Assembly (NCBI GenBank): GCA_035513275.1
Contig: DATKCJ010000461.1
Span: 1-39,124 of the forward strand
Length of the DNA stretch: 39,124 nucleotides
Direction of reading: 5' to 3'
From: DATKCJ01 sp035513275
Lineage (GTDB): Bacteria; Verrucomicrobiota; Verrucomicrobiia; Opitutales; Opitutaceae
Below the pieces are notes generated by a model, which saw nothing but the letters and a program-made list of their open reading frames with translations, did not search any database and was not told where the DNA came from. Positions 32,401 through 39,124 of this stretch are shown here, in pieces (within the stretch, counting starts at the first letter, position 1; every line of letters starts with the position of its first letter). Both the position numbers and the translations under genes were made by a program.

Positions 32401-32579
32401 ACGAGCTCCGCGCCTGCGCCGACGTAAACTGTGGTGACGGTGACCGCGGCGTTGTCGCTGCGCGGGTATTGGCGGACGTTGAGCGATCGCATCGCCTGCA
32501 GCCCCGCGAGGATCAGGACGAGGTTGACGACGATCGCGAGGACCGGCCGCTGCACGAAAATGTCGGTGAATGATTTCAT
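29466..32579 (-). CDS. RND-family multidrug efflux pump (HAE1/AcrB type), inner-membrane subunit
   Basis: A 1037-residue, twelve-helix pump of the AcrB/MexB type. The N-terminus FTDIFVQRPVLAIVVNLVLILAGLQAM is typical. The proton-relay aspartates are in TM4 (SVGLVVDDAIVVVENVERH) and the relay Lys in TM10 (LIGLIAKNGILIVEFAN), which marks the hydrophobe/amphiphile efflux clade rather than heavy-metal pumps. GGAVSTSD-like and AQFNSFRDP regions agree with family order, and two large periplasmic domains are present. The gene sits between the membrane-fusion protein (19 bp upstream) and the TolC-like gene (11 bp downstream). Substrates are unknown; the MarR gene upstream suggests induction by small phenolic or toxic compounds. 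Confidence 0.96.
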   Translation of the reverse strand: MKSFTDIFVQRPVLAIVVNLVLILAGLQAMRSLNVRQYPRSDNAAVTVTTVYVGAGAELVRGFITTPLERAIASADGIDYLESSSSQSVSTITARLKLNYDPTKALAEIGTKVNQVRGDLPPGAEIPVINVESADSQFASAYLSFSSDVLAQNEITDYLVRIVQPRLSAVPGVQKAEILGGRTFAMRVWLKPDRMAALNISPVQVRNALAANNYLAALGSTKGAYLRVNLTANTDLNSVEEFKKLVVREEAGAVIRIEDIADVMLGAEDYNTEVRYSGETATFMGIFVLPNANAIDVIRTIRKEMIDISAGLPTGLKGEVSYDATQYINNAISEVVKTLLETLLIVIVIIFLFLGTIRSVIVPVVAIPLSLIGGVFLMQLFGFTINLLTLLAIVLSVGLVVDDAIVVVENVERHLRMGKKPFDAAIDGARELVGPIIAMTVTLIAVYAPIGLQSGLTGSLFREFAFTLAGAVTISGFVALTLSPMMSSKLLTHEDEAHWLPQHINAGFEWLKRNYGRALDASLSARPAVYLVWAALFALVIPMWMFSPKELAPVEDQGVIFGIVEAPSNSTLEQTSAFSTAANEVFMAVPETEFTFQLTFPTGGFGGMILSPWDERKRTVFEIMPEVQAGLSRVPGIQMFPITPPALPGGGSFPIEFIISSTADTSQILEIANQLEATAMQSGKFYFTTIDLKVDQPQSEVVIDRDKVAAMGLNLQQVGADVASMVGGNYVNRFNISGRSYKVIPQIERSGRLTAEQLEDLHVTGPDGRLVPLGTIATIRNSTEPRSLNRFQQLNAVRISGQSALPLDEALRFFEDEAAKILPSGYVIDYAGESRQLRTEGGNQFFTTMGFAIIMIFLVLAAQFNSFRDPFIILLGSVPLALFGSLIFTFLRFPVEGMPHWTNSFTTTLNIYSQIGLVTLIGLIAKNGILIVEFANHLQMQGMSKLQAVREASLVRLRPVLMTSAATIAGHFPLTLVTGAGAEARNSIGLVLVGGIAIGTVFTLFFVPSLYMLIAKQHAAETATDSVPAAATEGARA

Positions 32580-32598
32580 GGCGCGTGCGCGTTGCGGC

Positions 32599-33723
32599 TC
32601 AGGAGTTCTCCGGGTTCGGGTCGAGCTGGAACGCTGGCGCCAGCTTGTTGTCGACCTCGACCGGCATCTTGTTGCGCAACTTGAACACGCCCGTGCTCAC
32701 GACTTCGTCGCCCACCTCCACACCGGAGATCACCGCGACAAAATCGCCGTGCGGAGCGCCGAGGCGCACGAACGCCTGGCGCAGTTGCTTCACGGTGGCG
32801 CCTGTTGCCTCGTCTTTCTGCTCCTCTACGATGAAGACAGAATCGCCATACGGCGCGTAGAGCACGGACGAGCCGGGAATCGTGAGGACGTTCTCGGTCG
32901 AGGACTCGACGAGGGTGGCGCTCACGAACATGCCGGGCCGCAGGCGGCCGTCGGTGTTGGAAAACGTAGCGCGCAGGCGGAGATTGCGCGTCGCGGTGTC
33001 GATCTCCGTGTTGATGGCCGAGAGCGTTCCCTCAAACGTCGCTCCGGCGAACGCATCGCTCGTCGCACGCGTGGTCATGCCGACTGCGATCCGCGAAAGG
33101 TGCTGCTGCGGCAGCGAGAAATCGACGAAGACCGGGTCGACCGACTGGAGCGAAACGATCGGCGATCCGGCGTTGAGATACTGGCCGAGGTTGACCTCGC
33201 GGATGCCGACGCGACCGGCGAACGGCGCGCGAATCGTCTTCTTGGCGATGATGGCCTGAATGTTGGCGACCTGCGCGTCGGCCTGTTTGGCCTGCGCAAT
33301 TGCGGCATCGAGGTCGGCCTGCGAGGTGGTGTCTGTGGCGCGCAGCTCGCGTGAGCGCGTCAGGCTCAGGTGCGCGAGATCGGCGCTCGCCTCGGCGGAG
33401 CGGAGCTGAGCCTCCTCCGAGGAGACGTCGAGTTCGACAAGCAAGTCGCCTGCGTTGACCGCTGCGCCTGACTCGAAGGCGATGCGGCGTATGGTGCCGC
33501 TGACCTCGGTGCTGACTGTCACGCCCTGCGCGGCGACGACGCTGCCAATTGTGCGGATCGACGGCGAGTAGCTGAGTTCGCCAACCTTGGCGGTGGTGAC
33601 GACGGTGGCGGGATACACCTGCGGACTCTGGCCCAGCAGGCTGAACTGAGAAAACTTCAGTCCGGCCAGCACGCCGACGAGGACGACGAGGCCGAAGATG
33701 GTGAGAAGGAGTTTCTTTAGCAT
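32599..33723 (-). CDS. efflux RND periplasmic adaptor (membrane-fusion protein)
   Basis: A 374-residue HlyD/AcrA-type adaptor. An N-terminal helix (LLLTIFGLVVLVGVLAGLKF) serves as anchor; there is no lipobox Cys, unlike AcrA. It continues with a split lipoyl domain (GSVVAAQGVTVSTEVSGTIRRIAFESGAAVNAGDLLVELD and KKTIRAPFAGRVGIREVNLGQYLNAGSPI), a short alpha-hairpin (SSEEAQLRSAEASADLAHLSLTRSRELR...AQAKQADAQVANIQAI), a beta-barrel domain (RLRATFSNTDGRLRPGMFVSATL) and a membrane-proximal domain. It links the RND pump to TolC. It follows the marR gene by 65 bp. Confidence 0.95.
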   Translation of the reverse strand: MLKKLLLTIFGLVVLVGVLAGLKFSQFSLLGQSPQVYPATVVTTAKVGELSYSPSIRTIGSVVAAQGVTVSTEVSGTIRRIAFESGAAVNAGDLLVELDVSSEEAQLRSAEASADLAHLSLTRSRELRATDTTSQADLDAAIAQAKQADAQVANIQAIIAKKTIRAPFAGRVGIREVNLGQYLNAGSPIVSLQSVDPVFVDFSLPQQHLSRIAVGMTTRATSDAFAGATFEGTLSAINTEIDTATRNLRLRATFSNTDGRLRPGMFVSATLVESSTENVLTIPGSSVLYAPYGDSVFIVEEQKDEATGATVKQLRQAFVRLGAPHGDFVAVISGVEVGDEVVSTGVFKLRNKMPVEVDNKLAPAFQLDPNPENS

Positions 33724-33788
33724 GGCGAAAACGGGTGTGTGCTTTTGAACGACTGAAAAGAAATGCGCGGATCAGTTTGGATGAGCGG

Positions 33789-34340
33789 TCAACCGCCAGC
33801 GCACTCCTCGTGCGCGCAACCGGCGTCGATGTTCAATCCCTTCACGCGGCCGACACCCTCGCGCACCTTCGCAAGGAGCCGCCTGAACTCGGCGCGCTCG
33901 TCGACCGTCAGATCCTGCATGAGGGCGGCGACGCGCGCGAAGTGCCCCGGCAGGATCCGATCCATGAGTTCGACGCCCTTTTGCGACATACCCACTAAAA
34001 TCGCGCGCCGGTCTTCCTGCGACGGGTGCCTCGCGACGAGCCCCTCGCGCTCCAGGCCGTCGATCAGCCCGGTCATCGTGGCCTTGGTGACGCTGCACAT
34101 TTCCGCGAGCTGGCTGGGCATGAAGACTTTCTCCGGATCGCGGTTCAACAGCATCAAAACGATGAACCGGCCCTGCGACATCTCGTGGGCGGCAAGGTGC
34201 GTGCAAAATGCCCCCACAACGTCATTCGCCGTGTGCAGGAGCAGGATGCATGTCTCACAGGCTCCTCCGTCGACACAGCCGTAGCGTTGCTCGAGGGCGG
34301 TGATTTGTTCCGGGTTAGGAGTATCTCGGGGCAATAGCAT
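33789..34340 (-). CDS. MarR-family regulator, cysteine-rich, of the efflux operon
   Basis: A 183-residue winged-helix regulator, longer than the usual 140-160. The MarR core runs from about 45 to 150: MSQGRFIVLMLLNR, PSQLAEMCSVTKATMTGLIDGLEREGLVARHPSQEDRRAILVGMSQKG (recognition helix and wing with the conserved DRR). Unusual is the cysteine content: Cys22, Cys28, Cys31 and Cys46 in the N-terminal extension, one more in the HTH, and Cys175/Cys180 in CAHEEC near the C-terminus. These could sense oxidants or bind a metal. It is the first gene of the efflux operon and is likely its local repressor, acting at the palindrome covering the -10 box just upstream. Confidence 0.92.
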   Translation of the reverse strand: MLLPRDTPNPEQITALEQRYGCVDGGACETCILLLHTANDVVGAFCTHLAAHEMSQGRFIVLMLLNRDPEKVFMPSQLAEMCSVTKATMTGLIDGLEREGLVARHPSQEDRRAILVGMSQKGVELMDRILPGHFARVAALMQDLTVDERAEFRRLLAKVREGVGRVKGLNIDAGCAHEECAGG

Positions 34341-34369
34341 GGCGGATAGTGAGGCCCGATTGGTTAGGC

Positions 34370-34384
34370 GCCTTATTATAAGGC
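34370..34384 (-). promoter_or_regulatory. putative MarR operator overlapping a -10 box
   Basis: A perfect 15-bp palindrome (arms GCCTTAT / ATAAGGC, one central base), 29 bp before the marR start codon. Read on the minus strand it contains the consensus -10 hexamer TATAAT, so a repressor bound here would exclude RNA polymerase. A good -35 is lacking; TTCAGC, 19 bp upstream, is the nearest. This suits autorepression of the marR-efflux operon. Confidence 0.7.
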
Positions 34385-34439
34385 ATCAAGCCTTTTTTGG
34401 CTGAATTGCGTAAGCCGGCACGGCGTCCGGCCGTTCGAT

Positions 34440-34517
34440 GGTAGGGCGCGACCGCTGGGCGCGCCGTCGTTCTTCTGCTGGCCAGCAGAACGGCGGGCCC
34501 AGCGGTCCCGCCCTACC
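34440..34517. repeat. 78-bp long imperfect hairpin (dispersed palindromic element)
   Basis: The two halves are near-complementary over about 36 bases. The ends GGTAGGGCG / CGCCCTACC and the inner words GACCGCTGGGC / GCCCAGCGGTC are exact, and the centre is CTGCTGGCCAGCAG. There is no ORF. It stands between the TonB-like gene and the efflux promoter. Few mismatches between the arms suggest recent copying, as for a MITE- or REP-like element. Confidence 0.65.
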
Positions 34518-34554
34518 TTCGGAACAAAGACCAATCCGGCCTATTCTCCGCCGG

Positions 34555-35265
34555 CTATTCCTGTCCCGATGCCGCTGGCGCGTCCACAAACAAGACGATC
34601 GCCTCTGTGAGCGCATAGACCGGCTTTCCGTCCAGCAGCGGCGGCTCGCACGTCATCTGTGCCGCCGCCTTCATCGCGGGCAGCCAGAGTTCCCTCGGGG
34701 AATTGTCTGCTATCTCTGGGTTGAAGGTCTCCCCAGTGGGGCCGACCACCAGCTTCACCAAGACCTGGACTTCATACGGATCGGCATCGATCCCGCCGGG
34801 CCAGACGGCAACCGGCGGTTTCACAACCTTCATCGGATGGTCGAGATTCGCTTCCGGGACGACCGGCTCAATGATCGACATGAAGACTTCACGGCCCATC
34901 TCGATATTGAATTTTTGCTCGCCCGGAATGGAGAACACGACGGGCAACTGGACGTTCGACGACACAGGATTCCCGTCCTGGGTAGCTGGCTTGAATTTCC
35001 ACTGCTTCACGGCGGCGAGCGCCGCTTCTCCAAATGCCGGGTTGTCCGCTGAGACGATCTCGGCCTTGTCGACCGCGCCCGTCTCACTGATCGTGGCCTG
35101 CACGACAGCCTGCCCCTCGACACCGGTCTTCCACAACTCGTCCGGGTAGTTCGGCCGGATGGCGTGTTCCACCGTCGGGTTGATCTTCTTCGCCGCGGCC
35201 CACGGCACGACGAGCAACGTGCTCAGGGCAAACAGGGACAATCGAAGCAAGGCCGTGGTTTTCAT
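34555..35265 (-). CDS. exported protein with TonB C-terminal-like domains
   Basis: A 236-residue protein with a cleavable-looking signal peptide (LLRLSLFALSTLLVVPWAAA). It has a TonB C-terminal domain at about 30-115: RPNYPDELWKTGVEGQAVVQATISETGAVDKAEIVSADNPAFGEAALAAVKQWKFKPATQDGNPV. A second, more diverged half of similar shape follows (PYEVQVLVKLVVGPTGETFNPEIADNSPRELWLPAMKAAAQM). A true TonB would have an uncleaved anchor and a proline-rich spacer; neither is seen, so this is a soluble periplasmic TonB-C protein rather than an energy transducer. Its ATG overlaps the stop of the beta-propeller gene (ATGA), so the two are translationally coupled. Confidence 0.85.
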   Translation of the reverse strand: MKTTALLRLSLFALSTLLVVPWAAAKKINPTVEHAIRPNYPDELWKTGVEGQAVVQATISETGAVDKAEIVSADNPAFGEAALAAVKQWKFKPATQDGNPVSSNVQLPVVFSIPGEQKFNIEMGREVFMSIIEPVVPEANLDHPMKVVKPPVAVWPGGIDADPYEVQVLVKLVVGPTGETFNPEIADNSPRELWLPAMKAAAQMTCEPPLLDGKPVYALTEAIVLFVDAPAASGQE

Positions 35266-36290
35266 GGGGCAGGCGTCGCCTCGGTGGCGCGGTCGTTTGT
35301 GACAAAGGCAATACTCTGCGGTTCCGAACCGTCGGTCTTCATCTTGTAGATTCCGAACCGGCCGTCCTCGTTCGCACAGAATAAAATCTCGGTGCCATCG
35401 CGTGAGAAGGTCGGCCGCAACTCGTTGCGCTCGGTTTCGGTGAGACGCTCGACTGTGATGCCGTCGGCACTCGTCACGCAGATCTCGTGGTTCCCTTCGA
35501 TTACGGCGACGAAGACGATGCGCGTGCCGTCGGGCGACCACGCGGGGTGGGTCGCCGCTGCGCCTAGCTTCGTGACAGCGCGCAAGCCGGAGCCGTCGGG
35601 CTTGATCACGTGAATTTCACTCACGGGCGAGAACGTGCTCTTGCGCATCCGGAACGCGATCCACTCGCCGTCGGGCGACCACGCGGGGAACGAGTTGCTG
35701 TGCGGGTTGAGCGTGATGAGCTGCAACTTCGTGCCGTCGGGCGCCATCGTGTAGATTTTCCTGAGGCCGTCGGCCTCGCGATTGGAGTCGAACGCCACCC
35801 CACCCTTCGCTGAAAGCGACACGTGCGAATCGCTGCCCTCCTCGCTCTCCGTGACCTGCACCGGTTCGCCACCCGACGAGTGGACGCGGAAGATCTCGAT
35901 CTTTGGCCCCTTCCGCGAGTCGTAGAAGATCCACTCGCCATCCGGTGCCCACACGGGCCAATCCGCCCCGGCGTCGCCGGAGGTCAGTGCGGTCAGCCCC
36001 GAGCCGTCCGATTTTGCAACGAAGAGTTGAAATATCCCCGGCTCGACACGATCCGACACGAACGCGATCCGTGCGCCGTCGGGCGACCACGTTGGGAAAC
36101 GCTCGTCATACTCCGGGACCGCGGCGTCCGGCGTCTCTGAAGCGGGTGTCTCGACAGCCTGAGTGACCACAGCTTGGGCTTCCGCAGATGGGGCCGGGGG
36201 CACCGCTTCGTCGGCTCCGCGACACACTGCAGTCACGGCTACGATCGCAAAAAGAAGTGTGGCGGGGATGCGCAGCGAGTGGGCTTTCAT
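35262..36290 (-). CDS. TolB-like PD40/WD40 beta-propeller protein, exported
   Basis: A 342-residue protein with a signal peptide (RIPATLLFAIVAVTAVCRGA), a short Ala/Pro/Glu linker, and six PD40-type blades. They are marked by FPTWSPDGARIAFVSDR, WPVWAPDGEWIFYDSR, a degenerate third (SLSAKGGVAFDSNR), FPAWSPDGEWIAFRMRK, HPAWSPDGTRIVFVAV and RPTFSRDGTEILFCANE. It lacks the N-terminal TolB domain, so it is not TolB itself; such propellers usually bind proteins. The ATG at MKAHSLRIP is chosen because the longer in-frame reading (CHCEERSDEAIH...) is translation of a dispersed repeat. Coupling to the TonB-C gene suggests a joint envelope role. Confidence 0.88.
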   Translation of the reverse strand: MKAHSLRIPATLLFAIVAVTAVCRGADEAVPPAPSAEAQAVVTQAVETPASETPDAAVPEYDERFPTWSPDGARIAFVSDRVEPGIFQLFVAKSDGSGLTALTSGDAGADWPVWAPDGEWIFYDSRKGPKIEIFRVHSSGGEPVQVTESEEGSDSHVSLSAKGGVAFDSNREADGLRKIYTMAPDGTKLQLITLNPHSNSFPAWSPDGEWIAFRMRKSTFSPVSEIHVIKPDGSGLRAVTKLGAAATHPAWSPDGTRIVFVAVIEGNHEICVTSADGITVERLTETERNELRPTFSRDGTEILFCANEDGRFGIYKMKTDGSEPQSIAFVTNDRATEATPAP

Positions 36291-36315
36291 TAGCCCAGAC
36301 GCATCACTCTCCCTC

Positions 36316-36412
36316 TTGTCATGGCGGAGTCCCGCGCTGGCGGGACGACCGTGGCAATCCATCACGAGTTTCAGATGGATTGCTTCGTCGCTGCGCTCCT
36401 CGCAATGACAGT
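36316..36412. repeat. dispersed repeat of the 'cttcgtcgctgcgctcctcgcaatgac' class
   Basis: The region contains GCAATCCAT (36354-36362) inverted as ATGGATTGC (36375-36383), followed by cttcgtcgctgcgctcctcg and caatgaca. Translated on the minus strand this gives the tell-tale CHCEERSDEAI. This text is a known interspersed repeat across unrelated bacteria (from memory). It lies directly upstream of the beta-propeller gene and may carry or interrupt its promoter. Confidence 0.75.
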
Positions 36413-36453
36413 CAGTGTGGAATAGTTTCACGACAGATTGGGATGCATCCGAG

Positions 36454-37089
36454 CTAGTATCGCTTAATCAAAATCGTGTAGCTCTCAACATTCGCCGCGG
36501 GCGAGATGAACGCCACATCGCGGTAGCGGCCGGGCGGCAGCAACATCGGCTCGAAGCCGCGCGAGTAGGGATCGAGTTCGCCGATGCTGCGAAACGAACA
36601 CGTCACGCCGACGCGCAGGATTTCGTTGGTCGGGTTCACGACACGTGCCCACACGCGAATGCGTTTGTCGAGCTGCGGGTGCGCCTCGATGCGCGGGATC
36701 TCGACGAGCGCCGTGTAGGCGCGTGACACCACGGCATCGGTCGGCACGAGCACGACGCCCGACCACTGCTTCTCCTCCTCCTTCACGACCAGCACCGACG
36801 GCGAATTCACCGGGCGGTAGCCGCCTTGGTAGACGCGATTCACCATCGGCGCCGGCGCTGCGTCGGCCAGGTAGAGCACGGAGCGGTCGAACGCGGTCTC
36901 GCCCTGCTCCTTGTGATCGAGCGACTCAAACGAGATGAATTGCGTGCCCGACCCGCGCAGCGAGCGCTTCTTCTTCGCCTCGACCTCGGCCTGCGCCACG
37001 GTCTCGGCCTGCTCTTTGGTCGCGTAATAGCCGAGCACGATTCCACCAATCAGCAGCACAATGAGAAGGACGGCAGCGCCGGCTTTCAT
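36454..37089 (-). CDS. membrane-anchored periplasmic protein of unknown function
   Basis: A 211-residue protein with an N-terminal membrane helix (AAVLLIVLLIGGIVLGYYA), a charged helical stretch (EQAETVAQAEVEAKKKRSLRG) and a beta-rich domain (TQFISFESLD ... RVWARVVNPTNEILRVGVTCSFRSIGELDPYSRGFEPMLLPPGRYRDVAFISPAANVESYTILIKRY). The C-terminal half has the look of an immunoglobulin-like or YcfL-type beta sandwich, but I cannot assign a family. It is divergent from the Sel1 gene (128 bp between starts) and 163 bp upstream of the beta-propeller gene, with the dispersed repeat between. Confidence 0.78.
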   Translation of the reverse strand: MKAGAAVLLIVLLIGGIVLGYYATKEQAETVAQAEVEAKKKRSLRGSGTQFISFESLDHKEQGETAFDRSVLYLADAAPAPMVNRVYQGGYRPVNSPSVLVVKEEEKQWSGVVLVPTDAVVSRAYTALVEIPRIEAHPQLDKRIRVWARVVNPTNEILRVGVTCSFRSIGELDPYSRGFEPMLLPPGRYRDVAFISPAANVESYTILIKRY

Positions 37090-37217
37090 GGTCTGTGGCC
37101 CGCCGGGAGGTGCACTGGCTGGAAACCCATGGGTGAATTACAGTGAGTGGTTGTAAAAGGCTTTCCCCATCCCTCTCAAGCGATAACGTGGAGCACGAAT
37201 CGCATGAACCGGGCACG

Positions 37218-39104
37218 ATGAGAACAAGTTTGGTGAAAACGCTCCTCGTGGCCGGCCTCATCGCCTTCGCCTTCACCACCCGCTGCATCGCCGCCGAACC
37301 GGACGAACTGGAGGATCTCCAGAAGCGCGCCGATGAGGGCAAGCCGAGCGCGCAATATTATCTCGGCCTGCGCCACTACCACGGGCTCGGCGTGCCGAAG
37401 GACGAGCGGATCGCGGCCCAGTGGTTCGAGCGCGCGGCCCGCGCCGGCGAGTCCGGAGCCCAGCTCAACCTCGCGCGCATGCTGCGAACCGGCCGCGGCG
37501 TCGCTCCCGACATGCAGAAATCCGTGCAGATGTATCGCGCCGCCGCCGCCCGCGGCGTGCAGGCCGCAATGGTCGAGCTCGGCGAGATCCTCTCCAGCGG
37601 CGGCAGCGTGGCCACGGATTTCCGCGAGGCGCTCAGGCTTTTCAACGAAGCCGCCGCCGCCGGCAACGCCCAGGCGGAGTTCAACCTCGGGCTCATGCAC
37701 GGCCAGGGCCTGGGCACGCCGCCGGACGCGGAGGTGTCGAGGAAGTGGTATGAGCGCGCCGCCGCGCGCGGCGATCCCAACGCACAGTTCAACCTCGCCA
37801 CGCTTCTTCTCTCCCGCGGCGAGAACGCCCCGCTCGACCGCATCGTCGACCTGCTCACGTCTGCCGCAGCACAGAACCTGGCGCGCGCCAATCACACTCT
37901 CGGTGTTCTCAATGAGGAAGGCCGGGGAGTTCCGCAAAACCTGCCCCGCGCTGCCGCATGCTACCGCGCCGCCGCCGAGAACGGCTATGCGGGATCGCAA
38001 GCGAGCTTGGGTCGAATGCTCGTGCAGGGTCGGGGCGTCGTGCGCGACGACTCCGAGGCGGTCCAGTGGCTCACACTCGCGGTGAAGCAGAACGAGCCGT
38101 CTGCCATGTTCAACCTCGCGATGATGGGCTTCGCCGGCGTCGGCGTGCGCATCGAGTCCGCCAACGCCGCCGAGATGCTCAGGCAGGCTGCGACCCTCGG
38201 CTTCGGTCCTGCGCAGTCGCGACTCGCGCTCTGCTACCTCCGCGGCGAGGGAGTGAAAGCCGACCCGGCCGAAGCGGCGGCATGGACGATCCTCGCGCGC
38301 GAACAAGATGCGAGCGTGCCCGGCGCCGAGGAACTCGACGCGATTCCCGAGTCCGCAATTGCGAGCGCACAAGTGCGCGCCGCCAGCCTCCGCATCGAGA
38401 TCGAGAGTCGCATGGCGGCCGTGCAGCGCTCGGGAAACTCAAGCCTCCTCTCAGCCGCTGAGATCAACACGCCGCGCTCCGCCGCATCGGGATTCTTCGT
38501 CAGCGGCGACGGACTGCTCGTCACCAGCTACACGGCGGTCGCGGAAGCGTCCGACCTGCGCGTCGTCGTGGGCTCCGCGGGCCGGCCGGCGAAACTCGTG
38601 GCTGTCGACGAGGAGGCCGACATCGCGATCCTCCAATGCGACACCCCTTCGCCCGCGTGGCTCGCACCCTCGAGCCAGCCACTTGTGATCGGCGAGACTT
38701 ACCACCTCGTCGGCTACCACAGGGCGCTCGAGTCCCCCGGCGAAGTCGCATGGCTCACCGCTCCGGTTGTGCTCGGCCCCGAGCCACCGGACCGCAGGAA
38801 TCTTTATGCCGTCGGCCGGTTCTGGCCGCCGTCCATGGCAGGCGGGGCGATGGTCGACGACTCCGGCCGCTACGCCGGAGTGCTCACCTCGCGCGCGGAC
38901 TTCCAGCAACGCATGGTCGGCTCGGAGTCTTCACCGTTCTCAACCGAGCCCGGCTTCATCGCAAACTGGGCCGCCATCGGCGCGATCCTCAACTACGCAG
39001 GCCTCACCGCGGAGCCACCGCCTGACGAAGGCCCCGCCCCCGCCGACGAATCCGCCCTCGCAGCGAAAGTATCGCGCGCGGTCGTGACGGTGTTGGTGTA
39101 TTGA
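37218..39104 (+). CDS. Sel1-repeat protein fused to an inactive trypsin-like domain
   Basis: A 628-residue exported protein. After a signal peptide (KTLLVAGLIAFAFTTRCIAA) come about nine Sel1-like repeats (about 30-370), such as AQYYLGLRHYHGLGVPKDERIAAQWFERAARAG and AEFNLGLMHGQGLGTPPDAEVSRKWYERAAARG, a solenoid for protein binding. A helical linker leads to a trypsin-like domain (about 420-600): SGFFVSGDGLLVTSYTAVAEASDLRVVV. The triad is broken: His is replaced by Thr439 (TSYTAV for TNHHVV) and Ser by Ala541 (SMAGGAM for GNSGGP); Asp468 in ADIAIL remains. It is therefore a probable pseudoprotease scaffold. The ATG is chosen for the signal peptide; a longer in-frame reading adds a non-signal N-terminus. 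The gene ends 20 bp before the window edge. Confidence 0.9.
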   Translation: MRTSLVKTLLVAGLIAFAFTTRCIAAEPDELEDLQKRADEGKPSAQYYLGLRHYHGLGVPKDERIAAQWFERAARAGESGAQLNLARMLRTGRGVAPDMQKSVQMYRAAAARGVQAAMVELGEILSSGGSVATDFREALRLFNEAAAAGNAQAEFNLGLMHGQGLGTPPDAEVSRKWYERAAARGDPNAQFNLATLLLSRGENAPLDRIVDLLTSAAAQNLARANHTLGVLNEEGRGVPQNLPRAAACYRAAAENGYAGSQASLGRMLVQGRGVVRDDSEAVQWLTLAVKQNEPSAMFNLAMMGFAGVGVRIESANAAEMLRQAATLGFGPAQSRLALCYLRGEGVKADPAEAAAWTILAREQDASVPGAEELDAIPESAIASAQVRAASLRIEIESRMAAVQRSGNSSLLSAAEINTPRSAASGFFVSGDGLLVTSYTAVAEASDLRVVVGSAGRPAKLVAVDEEADIAILQCDTPSPAWLAPSSQPLVIGETYHLVGYHRALESPGEVAWLTAPVVLGPEPPDRRNLYAVGRFWPPSMAGGAMVDDSGRYAGVLTSRADFQQRMVGSESSPFSTEPGFIANWAAIGAILNYAGLTAEPPPDEGPAPADESALAAKVSRAVVTVLVY

Positions 39105-39124
39105 TGGCATGAGGGGAGGTCTCC

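Noticed and set aside
34387..34402. Terminator-like AGCC-TTTTTT-GGCT
   Set aside because: The stem is only four base pairs and the T-run is in the loop, not after the stem.
36291..36431. N-terminal extension of the beta-propeller protein beginning MKLFHTDCHCEERSDEAI
   Set aside because: This is translation of a dispersed intergenic repeat. The signal peptide starts at the later ATG.

Overview
The window is GC-rich DNA from a Gram-negative bacterium: it has TolC and RND efflux parts, TonB-type and TolB-like periplasmic proteins, lipoproteins and signal peptides. No rRNA or other phylogenetic marker is present. A cautious guess is Verrucomicrobiota (Opitutales-like) or a neighbouring soil lineage. 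The reasons are an orphan MacB/FtsX-type permease of the kind abundant in Acidobacteria and Verrucomicrobia, many short palindromic intergenic repeats, and a small HTH protein of a kind I associate with that group. This assignment is inference.

Layout. 1-3.4 kb (minus): a three-gene trans-4-hydroxyproline catabolic operon (epimerase, FAD-dependent D-hydroxyproline oxidoreductase, DapA-like deaminase). 3.4-5.4 kb: rlmN, overlapping tail-to-tail with a voltage-gated K+ channel gene. 5.5-9.3 kb (plus): orphan ABC-type permease, small lipoprotein and DUF1684 protein. 9.4-14.3 kb (minus): an S9-peptidase-like protein that has lost its active site, then an OPT transporter coupled to a small membrane protein. 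14.6-19.1 kb (plus): DUF3300 protein, tiny membrane protein, ABM-like protein, M19 dipeptidase and an EamA transporter. 19.4-20.8 kb: a two-domain VOC protein, divergent from a flavodoxin. 20.9-25.9 kb (plus): the arginine succinyltransferase operon (M20 hydrolase, astA, astD, astB) with ATGA overlaps. 25.9-26.8 kb: a small HTH gene embedded in six copies of a 21-bp palindrome. 26.9-34.4 kb (minus): marR, membrane-fusion protein, RND pump, TolC and a hypothetical anchored protein. 34.5-37.1 kb (minus): TonB-C-like protein, beta-propeller protein and an anchored hypothetical. 37.2-39.1 kb (plus): a Sel1-repeat protein fused to a trypsin-like domain lacking catalytic His and Ser.

How it fits together. 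The window is rich in amino-acid and peptide scavenging: hydroxyproline and arginine breakdown, an OPT importer and a dipeptidase would together suit growth on protein- or collagen-like debris. The efflux cluster has its own MarR regulator, with a perfect palindrome covering a consensus -10 box.

The most unusual locus is the HTH gene in its palindrome array. One copy overlaps its start codon, three more lie upstream at near-regular spacing and two lie downstream. No tRNA, rRNA, transposase, integrase or CRISPR array was recognised.
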